Origin: Dysidea avara
Taxonomy: Eukaryota > Porifera > Demospongiae > Dictyoceratida > Dysideidae
Assembly: GCF_963678975.1 (NCBI RefSeq)
Contig: NC_089276.1
Coordinates: forward strand, 29,628,472-29,692,471
DNA: 64,000 bases
Direction: 5' to 3'
In this document: piece by piece, positions 12,239 through 23,619 of the stretch
Position numbering within the stretch: position 1 is the first letter of the stretch
Layout of the letters: each line of letters begins with the position of its first letter
Made by a program: the position numbers and the translations under genes
The notes under the pieces: model-generated
What the model was told of the DNA's origin: nothing
The model's database searches: none
What the model saw: the letters and a program-made list of their open reading frames with translations, nothing else

Positions 12239-12580
12239 GTACAAGTTGAGCTGGATCCTGAAAAAACAGCTAAAATTAAAAGTGGATTTTTTTCTCAAGA
12301 GAGTTAACATTTCAGGTGTCTACAACAGACAAGTATGGTTTGGTTCCATTACAAGCTCAGGAAGAGGATGTAATGGACACCGTATTTTTATGGCTTCCAC
12401 ATAGGAAATGTATAGTGAAATTTTTGATCAGCCCTAAATATCATGTCAGAAAATTGAACAAAAAGATTTCAAAATATTTTTAGCAGGTCAAGCAGTGCTA
12501 CAAATGAACGAAATTTCAAGATCGTGTGTAATTGCATCCATGAGTTATTAAATTTTTTGAGGATCCAGCTTAACACGTAC
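12239..12580. mobile_element. TIR element, ~342 bp
   Basis: The ends GTACAAGTTGAGCTGGATCC and (inverted) GTACGTGTTAAGCTGGATCC match over about 28 bp with four differences. No clean target duplication is present, so the superfamily is open. The interior is AT-rich and non-coding. Confidence 0.6.
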
Positions 12581-12793
12581 ATACTATAGTTCGTGTTAGG
12601 TGCCTTTAAATACAATTACTGTTATACTGTAATTAGCTTCAGCTTTGTTTTTCTTTGTAGAAACAATTCTTATATTCAAACAAATAGGGTAAACCTAGTA
12701 AAGAAAGATTCTCAAAATTCTCAAGATGTCTAAAAGCACTAGACAGTATCAAACTTAATACCAAAGGTTCCACAATCACTTTTAGTGACTATC

Positions 12794-12850
12794 TGTCGCG
12801 AATCCGAGTGATTAAGGTGCTAAGCTGGCTTTGCTCTCCAAGGTTATAAG
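12794..12850 (+). other. tRNA-like (Ser-type) 5' half, probable SINE remnant
   Basis: GTCGCGAATCCGAGTGATTA followed by AGGTGC resembles the acceptor stem, D-arm and A-box of a serine-type tRNA. The anticodon and T-arm halves cannot be recognised and there is no B-box, so this is not a working tRNA gene. Confidence 0.3.
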
Positions 12851-14114
12851 CACTTTAATGGGCTTAACTCAACTCAACCATTCATACCACTCATCCAAAC
12901 TGCAAAATGTGCTCTCTATTTATACTACAAAACTGAATTACCTAACTTCCTGAAGGAAGACTTACAAAAATCACAAAGTCCTAATACAGCAATAAGGTCA
13001 CCTTAACCTTGTAAGGCTGCCTTATATCTATGGTACAAAAGGATGTAGCCTAAATAATCAAATGTACATCACTTCCAAATTACAAAACAAAGGTTCCCTA
13101 TTGCTTGGTGTGTGCATGACATAAGTCACTATGTCACACTATCATATTAATTATTATAGCTTAAACTACAGTATGCATGTAATTCTTCACAAACAGTTGT
13201 CCCAAACAGCAACAAACATTTGTATGCAGTAAAAGACTACTGAACATATATGGTGGCTTCAGTATCTGCATACTTGTATGTAGACGTACGTAGCAAGATA
13301 TATTTTTAGTTACAAGGTCTGTTTCAAAGCTAGGTACATAATACAACAACAGTGTGCAAAGCACACTTACAGTAGCACAATCTCTCTATGGGGGCCTGGG
13401 GGCATGCCCCATAAGAAAATTTTGAATTTTAACCTTCTAAGATTGATCATGAGTTGTGTACCAACTGCTCTATTAGAACAACTGACTGTTCTGATTGAGT
13501 ACAGAATATCAACCTTTTCGCAAACTAAAATCAATAGAGCGGCTTCAGTTCCCTTTTGCCCCCTCAAGTTGCTATGCCTACTTATGACACCTCTATTCAA
13601 GACAAAATACTAGACATTGATGGGTACTCTATATACATTGTACACACACACATGTACACACACCATAAACGTTCTGAAGAATCTCTTGCTGTTGATGGCT
13701 TCTTTACTGCATCTATAGCTAGATCACTGCATAAACAAAACTCATTATAATTGCACTGCATGTGTTAACTAGCCCAACCTTAACCCATGCATCACTCAAG
13801 CAATAATAAAAATATGCATATATACGTATTATTATCAATCAGTCACAATTACACTCAGCCTGAACTTTGAAATTCAATTCCCAAATGGTTTATAGCAATT
13901 ATAATAAATCATATGGTATCATGTTTTTGAAATGGCCTGGCTTCAAATCCTTCATCAAACCACTTTCCCATTATATTTCCAGACAATATTTATGCAAAAC
14001 GGATGTATATATACATGTCATTCATGGCAGGTAATAATACACAGTATCTGTTCTATAATTATTATATTAAACTAAGTATGCCATGAATGCTTAATCTGAA
14101 CATATACAGCGTAT

Positions 14115-14531
14115 ATGTGACCAAATTTGGGAAAACTGTCGATTTACACATGATAGAACTTTTGCACATTTAAAAGCAATGGGTAAAGAAAACCTTTTAT
14201 CACCTCACTGATGGGTAAATTATGTAACACCAACAGAAGCATACTTTGTGGTTTTAAAAATTCAACCTTGTCTTGGTAGATTTACAAGTTCATGGCAAAC
14301 ACAATGAGTCAAGATTCAATGCCAGACACTATTGTATCAGTACGTTATGATGGTTTCTATAGATTGTTTCCTTGATGGTTACTGCACATATCGATTTATT
14401 GCTCGTCCGGCTGTCTAGTCCACACTGATAATAAGCTGAAACTTAACTAGTCCATTCCTCTGTCCCAAGAACCAATAAAATGAATTTTGAAAAATGTGCG
14501 GATGTCGATGGTTTTCTAAAATTAGGTCACA
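14115..14531. mobile_element. Candidate TIR element (GTGACC ends), copy 1
   Basis: A left end TGTGACCAAATTTGG and a right end AAATTAGGTCACA are inverted. The interior near 14390-14430 (TATTGCTCGTCCGGCTGTCTA) resembles 34260-34300 (TATTGGCTCATCCAGCTGTCTA), which sits just outside the related element at 34432-34957. The borders are therefore uncertain. Confidence 0.4.
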
Positions 14532-15959
14532 TTTTAATGACAACATCTAAATTTAAAAATATTTATGTACAAATAATGTTCATCTTACTCTGTGGATTTC
14601 TTGCTTGGTCTTAGTTTAGGGTACTGCCTATTGATAAAATCTAACTGTAAAAGTAAAAAATTCCGTTGTTAAGTACATATATACAAACTTCAAAGCTTGC
14701 CCATAGATTTTGTGCAAGAACTATAAATCATATTTTGGTTCCAAGTCTCTACTTAAGTTATTCTGCAAAACAGTGCTATCAAGAATATATCTTGTTGTGT
14801 GCATGATTCTTGAAAGAGTTGTGATAACTGTTTCAGCAAACGTTTAGCTACATTGTGTATAACAGTAATGGCAGCATCATATGCCAAGGGAGAAAATGGC
14901 TAAGCATAGTGCTGTCTATAGGATATGAAGTTGATATGTTGGGTCTCCTCACTTGTACAACAACCATTGGATACTTAGTTAAAAAACACAAAAAGTGGAT
15001 ATGAACAAAGACCTGTTGCCATGTACACAGAATTTCTTAAAAACAAACAATTACTTAAAAATCCATGTTCTGTACGTATGCAACCATTAATCATGGGGTG
15101 GTATGTGTGTGGAATACTTTTATTATAATGCTCTTAGTTTAGGTAACAGCAAACAAAAGAGCTGATATCTGTCTGAACTGGCAGCCAAGAACTGTGTTAA
15201 TACAACTAACTTTACTATACAAAGTAATATTGGACCCTTATCATTGACTTGTTTTCTACGTTCAACCTTGCCAATTAATTTCTTCTAGAGTTATTGGCAT
15301 ATGAGGCTAAAACTCTGCCAGAGGGTACACTTGGCTAAGTAGATTATAAATATTTAATAAACAGTAATTTGAAAAATGCACAATTGTGTTGGGTCTTTGC
15401 AGATCCGGTCACATTTATGGACATGCCCTTTTTATAGCCAAGCTGTTTCTGCATGGATGTACATGCACAGATCAATGTTAAACATCACACACAACTGTAA
15501 AAAACAAGTGCATAACATTATACCACACTGGATATATCGGTTACACAACATAATTCTCACTTCCACATAGTTGTCATTGTATCTTCTGCCAGGTAATGGA
15601 ATGCTACACTAAAATAAAGATACTCATGGGTTTATTGTATAATGTACGTATATGATATGATACTATACAATAGATTTTGTGGTATTCAAAATAATAATGT
15701 GACTAGATTTTCGAAAAACGATCCAAATCAAACATCAGTAGTTTAAAGATAAACAGTTTCAAAGAATTCCAGCTTACCAAGGGTAGTGAGCACATGTATG
15801 AAATATACACCAGAGATGCATCATACCTTTGAAAGTCACTATTACTAAGATTATTAGTAACTGGATCGGATTACATCATTAATGTTATTAATAATCTGTA
15901 TATTAATTAATAAACTGGATTAAATAATAACCTGTAAACTTCTCTAAAAGAACAAAAAT

Positions 15960-16123
15960 CAAGACTGGTAAGATTTTCTAAGTGAGTGGTAAAAGGTTTA
16001 TATCCTCAAGAACAAACACCTTCTGCCACTCATTTCTGCCTACAGTTATCCAACTATGGAACTCACTGCCAGAGTATGTTGTTGAATCACCTGCAGCTGA
16101 CTTAAGTACTTTTATCACTTGAC
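15960..16123 (+). mobile_element. LINE ORF2 C-terminal remnant
   Basis: The plus strand reads FCHSFLPTVIQLWNSLPEYV then VESPAADLSTFIT and a stop. The S-F-x-P-x-x-I-x-L-W-N-S-L-P block is the usual end of CR1/Jockey-type LINE ORF2. Upstream sequence is too decayed to extend it. Confidence 0.65.
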
Positions 16124-17682
16124 ATGAATCACGAATCTTGAATAAGAAATATTAATAGAAAATTTGATGAGCAAAGAAGTATCACCAGTGCTCAAAAGGG
16201 GAGGAGAGTGGCAGGTTGTGACAGATAGACTTCAAAATAGAGAGGGACTACAGTTAAAGTCCAGGAATGAGGTTACTGGGACATACTGGCTCCTTAGTGG
16301 CTGACACACTGCAGAAGCAACACAGAAAATGTTGGCTAATCATAACAGGCCATCCACAAGTGCAACACTGATTCTCATCACGTCAGGTCCTCAGAAATTA
16401 CCATTCAAGCTTGCCACACCACCCAGAAGAGTTAGATATTAAAACCAGCCTTGAGTACTTAGTGTAGCAACTCACCGGGGGTGTTAGTTTGATTTTGCCT
16501 GATGTGCGATTCGGTTTGGTTTTAAATATCTGGTCACATATATACCCAAAGATATACAAAATTGGAAAGATGCTATAATACAAGGCAAAAAATACATTAA
16601 AGCACTCTTCCCAAATAATATGTATATCTTGTGGTAGCGTATATAATTTGAACACCATATATATGCTGTAGCATGACAAGCTAATACAACATCTTGCAAT
16701 TGTCTTCCACCAGGATGCCATTACATCATTAATGTTATTAATCCTTTATTGGTCAACAGTTTTTGGTGTTTCTTTATTGCAGCATGACAAAACTTAACAA
16801 GTGCTTCATCATTACTGATGGATATGGAGCTTATGCCCATATTATGCAATATGTGATGTCATAATTATATGTGACCCAGTCTGGAAAAATTAGTCTTATT
16901 GCCTATTTAAAAGTATCGAGAAATGTCGGTTTAAAGTATTCAGTGTGTTTGTAGCTCGCCAATGGTTGAAGCTACATGTACCATATTTTCACACGTTTTA
17001 TACCTTCAAGACATCTACTGTACAAGTAGCCAACACTTTAGTTTCCCTCTATTTTAAAGAGTTTTTAAACTGAGGTTGACTGTACCAGGCAAGCTTGAAA
17101 AGGAGTGGGAGGCAGGGGCCCGGAGGAGGGCAAGAGGCTGTTTTAAAAAAATAAAGAGGAAGGAGTAGAGATGAAGCTATGGGCCATTGAGGTCTCAAAA
17201 CTGGCTAAAATAATTACAACACAGGCCTTTATTCAACACCACGGAACTGTACAGCTACATACAGCCATTCACAAGTTGAATAGAGCTCCATTAGGGCCCC
17301 CAACCACTTGTATAGATAACCACTGTGCTTGGGAAAAGTAGCCAGCAAAAGCAGACCACTTAGGTCTAGCTGATTTTGATTATGAAATTTGAGAATTAAT
17401 TTACTGTACAGTAGTTTTGTGTTCTTGGTGAAATTTCAATTCTGCTATCATGGGAGATAAGACTAGTTTTCCTAAACCCAGTTACATTATATGTTATAAG
17501 GCTTTGCTTTATAGCAAAGATTCTGTATTGCATTCATCCCAGACCCTTGTAATATGGGACCTTAATTATCAGTGCTTTAAATATGTGTCGTACAGCCCAA
17601 GAAGCCAGCACGCAACTTTTCTTATTTTCTTCTTTTTGCACACTTACAAAAGCTACCATAAAATGTAATTTGCTACACTGAA

Positions 17683-18400
17683 GTAGACAATAAGTTACAA
17701 TGGATTACAACAGGTTATAGTGAGTTACAACAGGTTACAGTGAGTTTCAACAGGTTACAGTGGGTTACAAAAGGTTACAGTGGTTTACAACAGGTTACGG
17801 TGAGTAACAACAAGTTACGGTGAGTAAAAACAGGTTATGGTGGGTTACAACAGGTTACAGTGTGTTACAACAGGTTATGATAGGTTTTAATCAGCTACAA
17901 TGGGTTACGGTAGGCTATAGTGGGTTACAATAGGTTACAGTGCCTATGGGTTACAACAGGTTACGGCGAGTTACAACAGGTTATGGTGGGATACAACAGG
18001 TTACAGTGTGTTACAACAGGCTACAGTAGGTTACAGTGGGCTACAAACAGTAATCCAGTTGTTTGTCCTTATAGTCCTAGTAGTTTAATTGTCTTTGTAA
18101 TGCCTTGTGATACTGTATGCATGTGTTTGTGGGGAGTAGATTTGCAGATTTGTCCTCTTGTACAACCCAGTAAAATTGATAATGAACAAATACAGTGGGT
18201 ACAGTGGTTAAAAAAAAAGTTACAGTGGTTTACACAAGTTACAGTAGGTTACAGTGGATTACAATATGTTACGGTGAGTTACAACAGGTTACAGTGGTTT
18301 CCTGTTGTAACTCACGGCAATCCATTATAATTATCCCATTGTAACCTAGCTGTTGTAACCCACTGTAACCAGCTGTAACCTATTGTAATTACCTCATTGT
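17683..18400. repeat. GTTACA minisatellite with an inverted tail
   Basis: Degenerate ~20-bp units of the type GGTTACAACAGGTTACAGTG run from 17683 to about 18050. They resume at about 18190-18300 after a gap. At 18303-18400 the same unit appears in the opposite orientation (TGTTGTAACCCACTGTAACC), so the array can fold on itself. Frames through it (GYNRLQ-type repeats) are a by-product of unit length, not genes. Confidence 0.85.
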
Positions 18401-18404
18401 AACC

Positions 18405-18760
18405 TGTGATGAGTTCAGTTACAAATAAATCATCCAGTAGAGAGAGATCAGCTAGAAAGCTAAAAACAAGTCACACTGTAGAGAGATCAGTTAGAAATAA
18501 GTCACACTGTAGAGAGATCAGCCAGAAAAACAAATCACCCTTTAGAGAGTCCAACCACATTCCAAGTCACCCTGTAGTGAATTCAACTAGAAATAAGTCA
18601 CCATGAGTTCAACTACATTTCAAGTCACCCAAAAAGAGTTCAGTTACCCTGTAGAGGGATCATGCAGCTAGAAACAAGTCACCTTATTCTGTAGAGAAAT
18701 CAGCTGGAAACAAGTCACCCAGTAGAGTTCAACAACATTTCAAGTAACCCTGTAGAGCCT
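18405..18760. repeat. ~31-bp satellite, block 1 (opposite sense to 52-56 kb)
   Basis: Units such as GTCACACTGTAGAGAGATCA followed by GTTAGAAATAA are the reverse complement of the TTTGTAGCTGAACTCTCTAC satellite at 52330-52800 and 55010-56760. About nine degenerate units lie directly beside the GTTACA minisatellite. Confidence 0.8.
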
Positions 18761-19137
18761 TATAAGGGCTCACAGAAGAAGCTTGGTTGCAGCAGGACTA
18801 GCAATAGGCAATGACTCATTAATACGCTTCCAAATCATCAAACTAACTAATTCATTTCACAAGATCTGACATCAGGATACTCTGATTTTTGTCACATCCA
18901 GATGTTAATTTTATATAGCTTTCAGACTTGACAACATGTGTTTGAACACAATATGTAAACACTTTCACACCTCAGATCAAAGGAATTCCAGAGGATACAT
19001 TTGCCGTGTATACCTCTTCACAGGGAGACATCTAAATGTACAGCAGTGTACAATGAAATGTATCCCAGGAAAGTGGTTGCACTTCTAAAAGAGCAAGCCA
19101 CTTTCACCAAAGTAAGCATGGCCTTGATGTGGATGAG

Positions 19138-19405
19138 GTATTGGTACTACCTTCTGTTTGTTTTATACAAGCTCAGACCGAAATCGATTGTGGGAATAAA
19201 TTAATGCTCACGTGATCATTACTGCAAACTGAAGTGTTGCCAGAAGAACCACTTTGCTGTTCTACAAGTTGGGAAATGTTACTTGAAGGTGAGAACTAGT
19301 CTACAGTACATTCACAAACATTTTGGCACATGTTTAATGAGGACAGGCCCACATTACAGAGACACAATTAACCACTCTATAACGAAGCTTATCCCTTTAG
19401 GTCTT
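19138..19405. repeat. Dispersed repeat, copy 2
   Basis: A diverged copy of 11240-11505 in the same orientation. It lies about 660 bp downstream (in the kinase's direction) of the TKL-like kinase exon, in a region with no other supported gene. Confidence 0.55.
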
Positions 19406-20077
19406 TAGTATACATTGTGATTAGTCTTTAAACAATGCAAAAGCATTAAAACACTTGTAAAGTCCCTGAAATTTTCCCTACTCGACTTTTCCGTGATATC
19501 AGTAGGACTCATCCGTTTATTATAACAATCGTAGCTACAATGTTACTTGATGCCTAACCATAATCGAATCTTTCAGGCATGCATATAAAACAAATCCTGT
19601 GGTTACACTTGTATTGGCTTTAAGGTAATCAGCCTGAAATGAAAGTGTAACATATTAGCTGTACTATGGGCACTTGTGATTTTCCTAATATGTATGTTCA
19701 CAGCACTTGGGCTGTGCCCACGGGATTTGGGCATACATATCAGGCAAATCACTCGTTCCCACGTTACAACTGTAAAATACATGTCTCTTTTAACCCACTA
19801 TTTCCCCACTAAGCAATGTCTGAATCTGAAACAGATACGGAGGAGTAGATGTGTATGAAGGTGACAACATTACTATTGTTCTAAACACACCCCTTTGGCA
19901 GAGGTCTCATTCAACGACTTGGATTAGCCAAAACGGCAGAGGCCACCAGTCCTACTAATAATAACAAATGCAACCAATAATCTTCTCCGCATTAAGCTTC
20001 ATTAACTTCCCTATGTTTATCAAGCTTAGTAATATACAATTATAATAATTGTGCACATTATTATAGACTCACCATAC

Positions 20078-21010
20078 CTTAAATTCTGTAAGCTGGTTGT
20101 ACACTTTGTCCATTGTTGGGCGCTTTGAAGGATTATTGCTCAAGCAGGACATCACCAGTGATTTGAGATCCTTCATTTTCCCACTCATTTGATCCAGATA
20201 CTTTTTCCGTCGTTGGACTTCAGTTAAAGCTTTAGGCTCATCGCAGTAAGGATCTGCAAGCCAACTAGTTGGTGAGGGCCATTTATGGGTAGCTACAAAG
20301 AGCACAATTCCTCCAAAAGAGAATACATCTATTGATAGATCATATATGGGGTTATCTTGTGTCGCTTCTGGGGGCATAAAATCCTGTGTTCCTGGCATCA
20401 TGGAGAGTTTGCTTTGGGTAGACTTTTTCTCCGCTCGTATTGCCTTGGCAACCCCCAGATCTGCAATCTTTGCAATTAACAATTCACCACTTTTGTTGAC
20501 AACTTTTTTTAACAACACATTATTAGGAGACAAATCCCTATGCATTACTGCTGGGCTTCGTGTATGAAGGTAAGTTAAACCACGAGCTACGTCTAGTAAT
20601 ATTGAAGCCTTTACAGAGAGGGTGGTTTCTGCTACAGATTTATTGTCCTCCAAATACGCTGTTAAACTTTTGTCCATCAATTCCATAACCATAACAGGGA
20701 TGTTAGAATGCACTTCTGCCGCTTGTGGATAATAAACTCCTAAGAACTCTACAATGTTGGGGTGACACTCGGGGTGACAGAGATCTCTGCACTGCTCACA
20801 TTCGCGAAGAAAGTTAACTTCAACCTTCTTCTTTTCGTCTGGATTAACTTGATCTTCAACAAATATGGGATGAATCTGTTTTGCAGCGCAAACTTTTCTG
20901 TTGTATTTTACTGCGTAAACCACTCCATAAGCACCTTTTCCCAGTACTTGTTGATCAACCCGTTCTACCTCTCTCAAAGTTAGAAGCCGCTTTGCTTTAC
21001 CTTCCGCCAT
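20078..21010 (-). CDS. TKL-like protein kinase, single large exon
   Basis: A 311-codon exon carries a nearly complete kinase domain. It has the G-loop GKGAYG (residues 24-29 from the chosen ATG), AAK with the ATP-binding Lys at 44, a Cys-rich insert near helix C (CEQCRDLCHPECHPN), HRDLSPNNVLL with the catalytic Asp at 159, DLG (184-186) instead of DFG, and GTQDFMPPEA as activation-segment end. Catalytic residues are intact, so activity is likely; the HRDLSPNN loop suggests a TKL/Ser-Thr type. I chose the ATG at 21010 (MAEGKAKRLL) over the in-frame ATG at 21097, because the extra 29 residues look like leader sequence. The exon ends LTEFK before GTATGG; reading on gives only VW and a stop. The C-terminus may therefore continue in an exon I could not find. 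Confidence 0.85.
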
Positions 21011-21040
21011 CAGAACAACCACCCGTGTGGTCCAGAATCG

Positions 21041-21152
21041 CGTTCGATATTGAAAACGCTCTAGCGGATGTAAACAAGGGGAAAAATGTGAGATCATTAA
21101 AAGTACCGCGGCGCCGAGTCACAGTTTTTTTTGCCACGCCCTCGTTCGATAT
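21041..21152. promoter_or_regulatory. Candidate promoter region with repeated CGTTCGATAT
   Basis: The 10-mer CGTTCGATAT occurs at 21041-21050 and 21143-21152, just upstream of the kinase ATG (minus strand, 21010). It also occurs at 45131-45140, 128 bp upstream of the second GPCR ATG. A CCACGCCC box lies at about 21134-21141. Its role is inferred from position only. Confidence 0.3.
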
Positions 21153-21429
21153 AGGATTTGTCCATATACGCTGATCCGTTTTATCATGCGCGTTACACTA
21201 GCTAGTGGTTTTGTCACTGATTTTGTAATCTTTTAAAGCCTTGTAGTAGCTATTTAATGCTTATGATGTGATTTAGGTTGAGGCGAAAAAGCCTGTAGCT
21301 ACACCCATTCAGTTCAAATACATAAATATTGATTAGATACAAAATTAACTATGAAACTTTAAAAAACGCTGTACCGATGATCTCATAATTGCATGTCCTT
21401 TAAAAGCTAATAACTAGCTATAAAGGTAC

Positions 21430-21905
21430 ACAACTAAAGTGGAGGTATCACAATTATGCAATAATACATAAAATTGATTATGTAATAATACATAAAGTGG
21501 AGTTGTGGTTTCAATTATTGCATTGTTATGCCAACTTGTCTAGCTATACTTTTTTTGAGTTGGTTCCATAAAGTGGAGTTGTGGTTTCAATTATTGCATT
21601 GTTTTTCCGACTGTGAAGTTGTCTAGCTATACTTTTTTTGAGTTGATGACTGTCATACAACCATCAGAAAATTGCATGTATATAGCTAGCTGAAAATCGC
21701 TACCTTTAAAAATAAGTAACAGTAAAGGTATTCACTGGTGCTTACTTTAGAGTGTGTAGCTGCTTTGCTTGAGTTAGCAATTTTCAGCTAGCTACGTATG
21801 CAAATTTCTGATGGCTGTGTGACAGTCACCAACTCAAAAGAGTATAGCTAGACAGCTTCAAAGTAATGCCATAATGATATCACAACTACACATTATGTAT
21901 TAGTG
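21430..21905. mobile_element. Foldback element with a tandem 78-bp duplication
   Basis: The left side holds two direct copies (about 21488 and 21566) of a unit beginning CATAAAGTGGAGTTGTGGTT and ending CTATACTTTTTTTGAGTTG. Sequence to about 21700 is repeated inverted at about 21775-21905 (CTATACTCTTTTGAGTTGGT, then GACTGTC, CATCAGAAATTTGCAT, TAGCTAGCTGAAAATTG on the complement). The loop is about 75 bp. Confidence 0.65.
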
Positions 21906-22145
21906 CATGTAAATTTTAAAAATTAAAACATGGGAATATAGATCACTGAAAAAAGTAAAGTTTGTGTGGAGAGTCGCTTGGACCTGACTGGGGAAAAATA
22001 ATAATAATAATAACATAATAAGAAGATGAACAAAATGAAATATTATAAAAGTATTTTTACTGGTGCCTTTTGACTTCATATTTTCCAGTGGACCTAAATT
22101 TCTTCCAAAATAACTGCTAAGGCTTCTGGCTGGGGGAGTTTCCTA

Positions 22146-22256
22146 CACTGTTAATTATGTAGCACTATGATGGCACCTAAAAATGCTATGGTAGCACCTA
22201 AAAGTGCTAAATTTTGACTGCTCCAGTCAAAAAATAGTGCTTCATTTTTAACAGTG
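22146..22256. mobile_element. Mariner-like MITE, 111 bp
   Basis: The ends CACTGTTAA and TTAACAGTG are perfect 9-bp inverted repeats flanked by TA on both sides (22144-22145 and 22257-22258), the Tc1/mariner signature. The interior repeats TAGCACT/AGTGCTA motifs. Confidence 0.7.
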
Positions 22257-23619
22257 TAAGGTGGTGTTTAGGTGTGTGTTCTATTAGGATTTTGGCAAAA
22301 TAAATATAGGCAATCTCTATTAGTAGTGGTTCATGATAATATTGCAAAAAAGTGCCACACAATTAAGTTCCATGTTTGCAATGAAATGCATATTACATTT
22401 GTCCTATTATACCATGGCCATAGCCCATAGCATACAGTAATTTAAATTTTCCAACAGCCAGACATTTACGTACATGTGATCTGCACTGATGTACGTATTG
22501 TAAATATATTACTTTATTGTATACAGAAAAGAAAAGAGGTCATGGATATTCATTTTGTGTACTGACCTTTCCCAGTATTAATGATCTCCTTGAGCACTAC
22601 ACTGAAACACCAATACCAACTAACCTGCAATGTCAAGGTAAGTTTACTCTCAAAAACCTATTTGCAAACAAGTTGATAATGACCAGAACTTCTTACACCA
22701 TGACAACCTTGTCCATGATGAGAACCCATTCCACAAGAGAAGTAGATGCTTTGTGCATTCCACAACCTTAGGAAAGCAAGAATATGCTGCACTGACAAAC
22801 ACCAATTTGTGTATGAAGCCAAACTGCTACTCCAATTAAAACATCCAAACATTGTCAAAATTCATAGCATGAGTGTTGATGGAGGTCAGACATAATATGC
22901 TGTACTGGAACTGATGTCTGGTAGATTTTCAAACTTTCTTACTTAAATCAAACACAGTACCAGTTAACCAAGTTCTTCCTTGATGCTGCCCTGGGGATGG
23001 AACATCTAGCTTCTCAAAATTGTCTTCATCAAAACTTGACAGCTAGGAGTTGTCTGGTTGGGAACAACAATTAAGTGTTGAAATTTCTGATTTTAGTGTG
23101 TGCACAAATGCAGAAGGTAGAATTTGCTATATCAGCACAGTCAAAAATGTCAAATGGATGGCTCCAGTGGTAAAAAAAAGTAACTACTCATGATATTGTT
23201 TGGTTATTACATGCTGTTTGATTTTGCATTCTAATAAAATTGATAATTAATTAGTTTGTAAACTACTTACTTGAAATGAGATAATTATTTCGTGTTGTAT
23301 CATAGCGTTAAAATTGTAGACATACTGTAAGAAGTTAGAGCTGTACTTTAAACAGCAAGCTGAATACCTCATGTACATGTACTGGTAAACTAAGAAAGTG
23401 TCTTAGGAAATGTTAGAGAACATTTCTTACATTCGTGCATGTGATTTGCACAATATTTGCACTAGGCATACTAAAAGATAACTATTTAACTTTTCTTAGC
23501 TACAGTACTAGAGCATACAATACAAGTAAAATCAACACACAACACAAATGTCACAATATTATGCAGAACATAATAGCATTGCTAACTATATGCAAGTCTA
23601 CAATTTAATACACTGTATA

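Larger units (their letters stand above)
10480..15950. other. Gene-poor stretch
   Basis: Apart from the repeat at 11240-11505, the TIR element at 12239-12580, a tRNA-like fragment, and a TIR-like pair TGTGACC/GGTCACA (14115-14531), I see only AT-rich sequence with many stops on both strands. Open frames of 60-110 codons here have no family features. Missing 5' exons of the pseudokinase gene could lie in this stretch. Confidence 0.5.

Noticed and set aside
16398-16721. 107-codon hydrophobic minus-strand frame
   Set aside because: Resembles a membrane protein in composition only; bounded by a 22-bp direct repeat, no splice partners or known motif.
17920-18330. 136-codon frame of GYNRLQ-type repeats
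   Set aside because: A product of the ~20-bp GTTACA minisatellite; frames open because unit variants lack stops.
20346-21174. Plus-strand frames across the TKL-like kinase exon
   Set aside because: Antisense shadows of a well-supported kinase domain.
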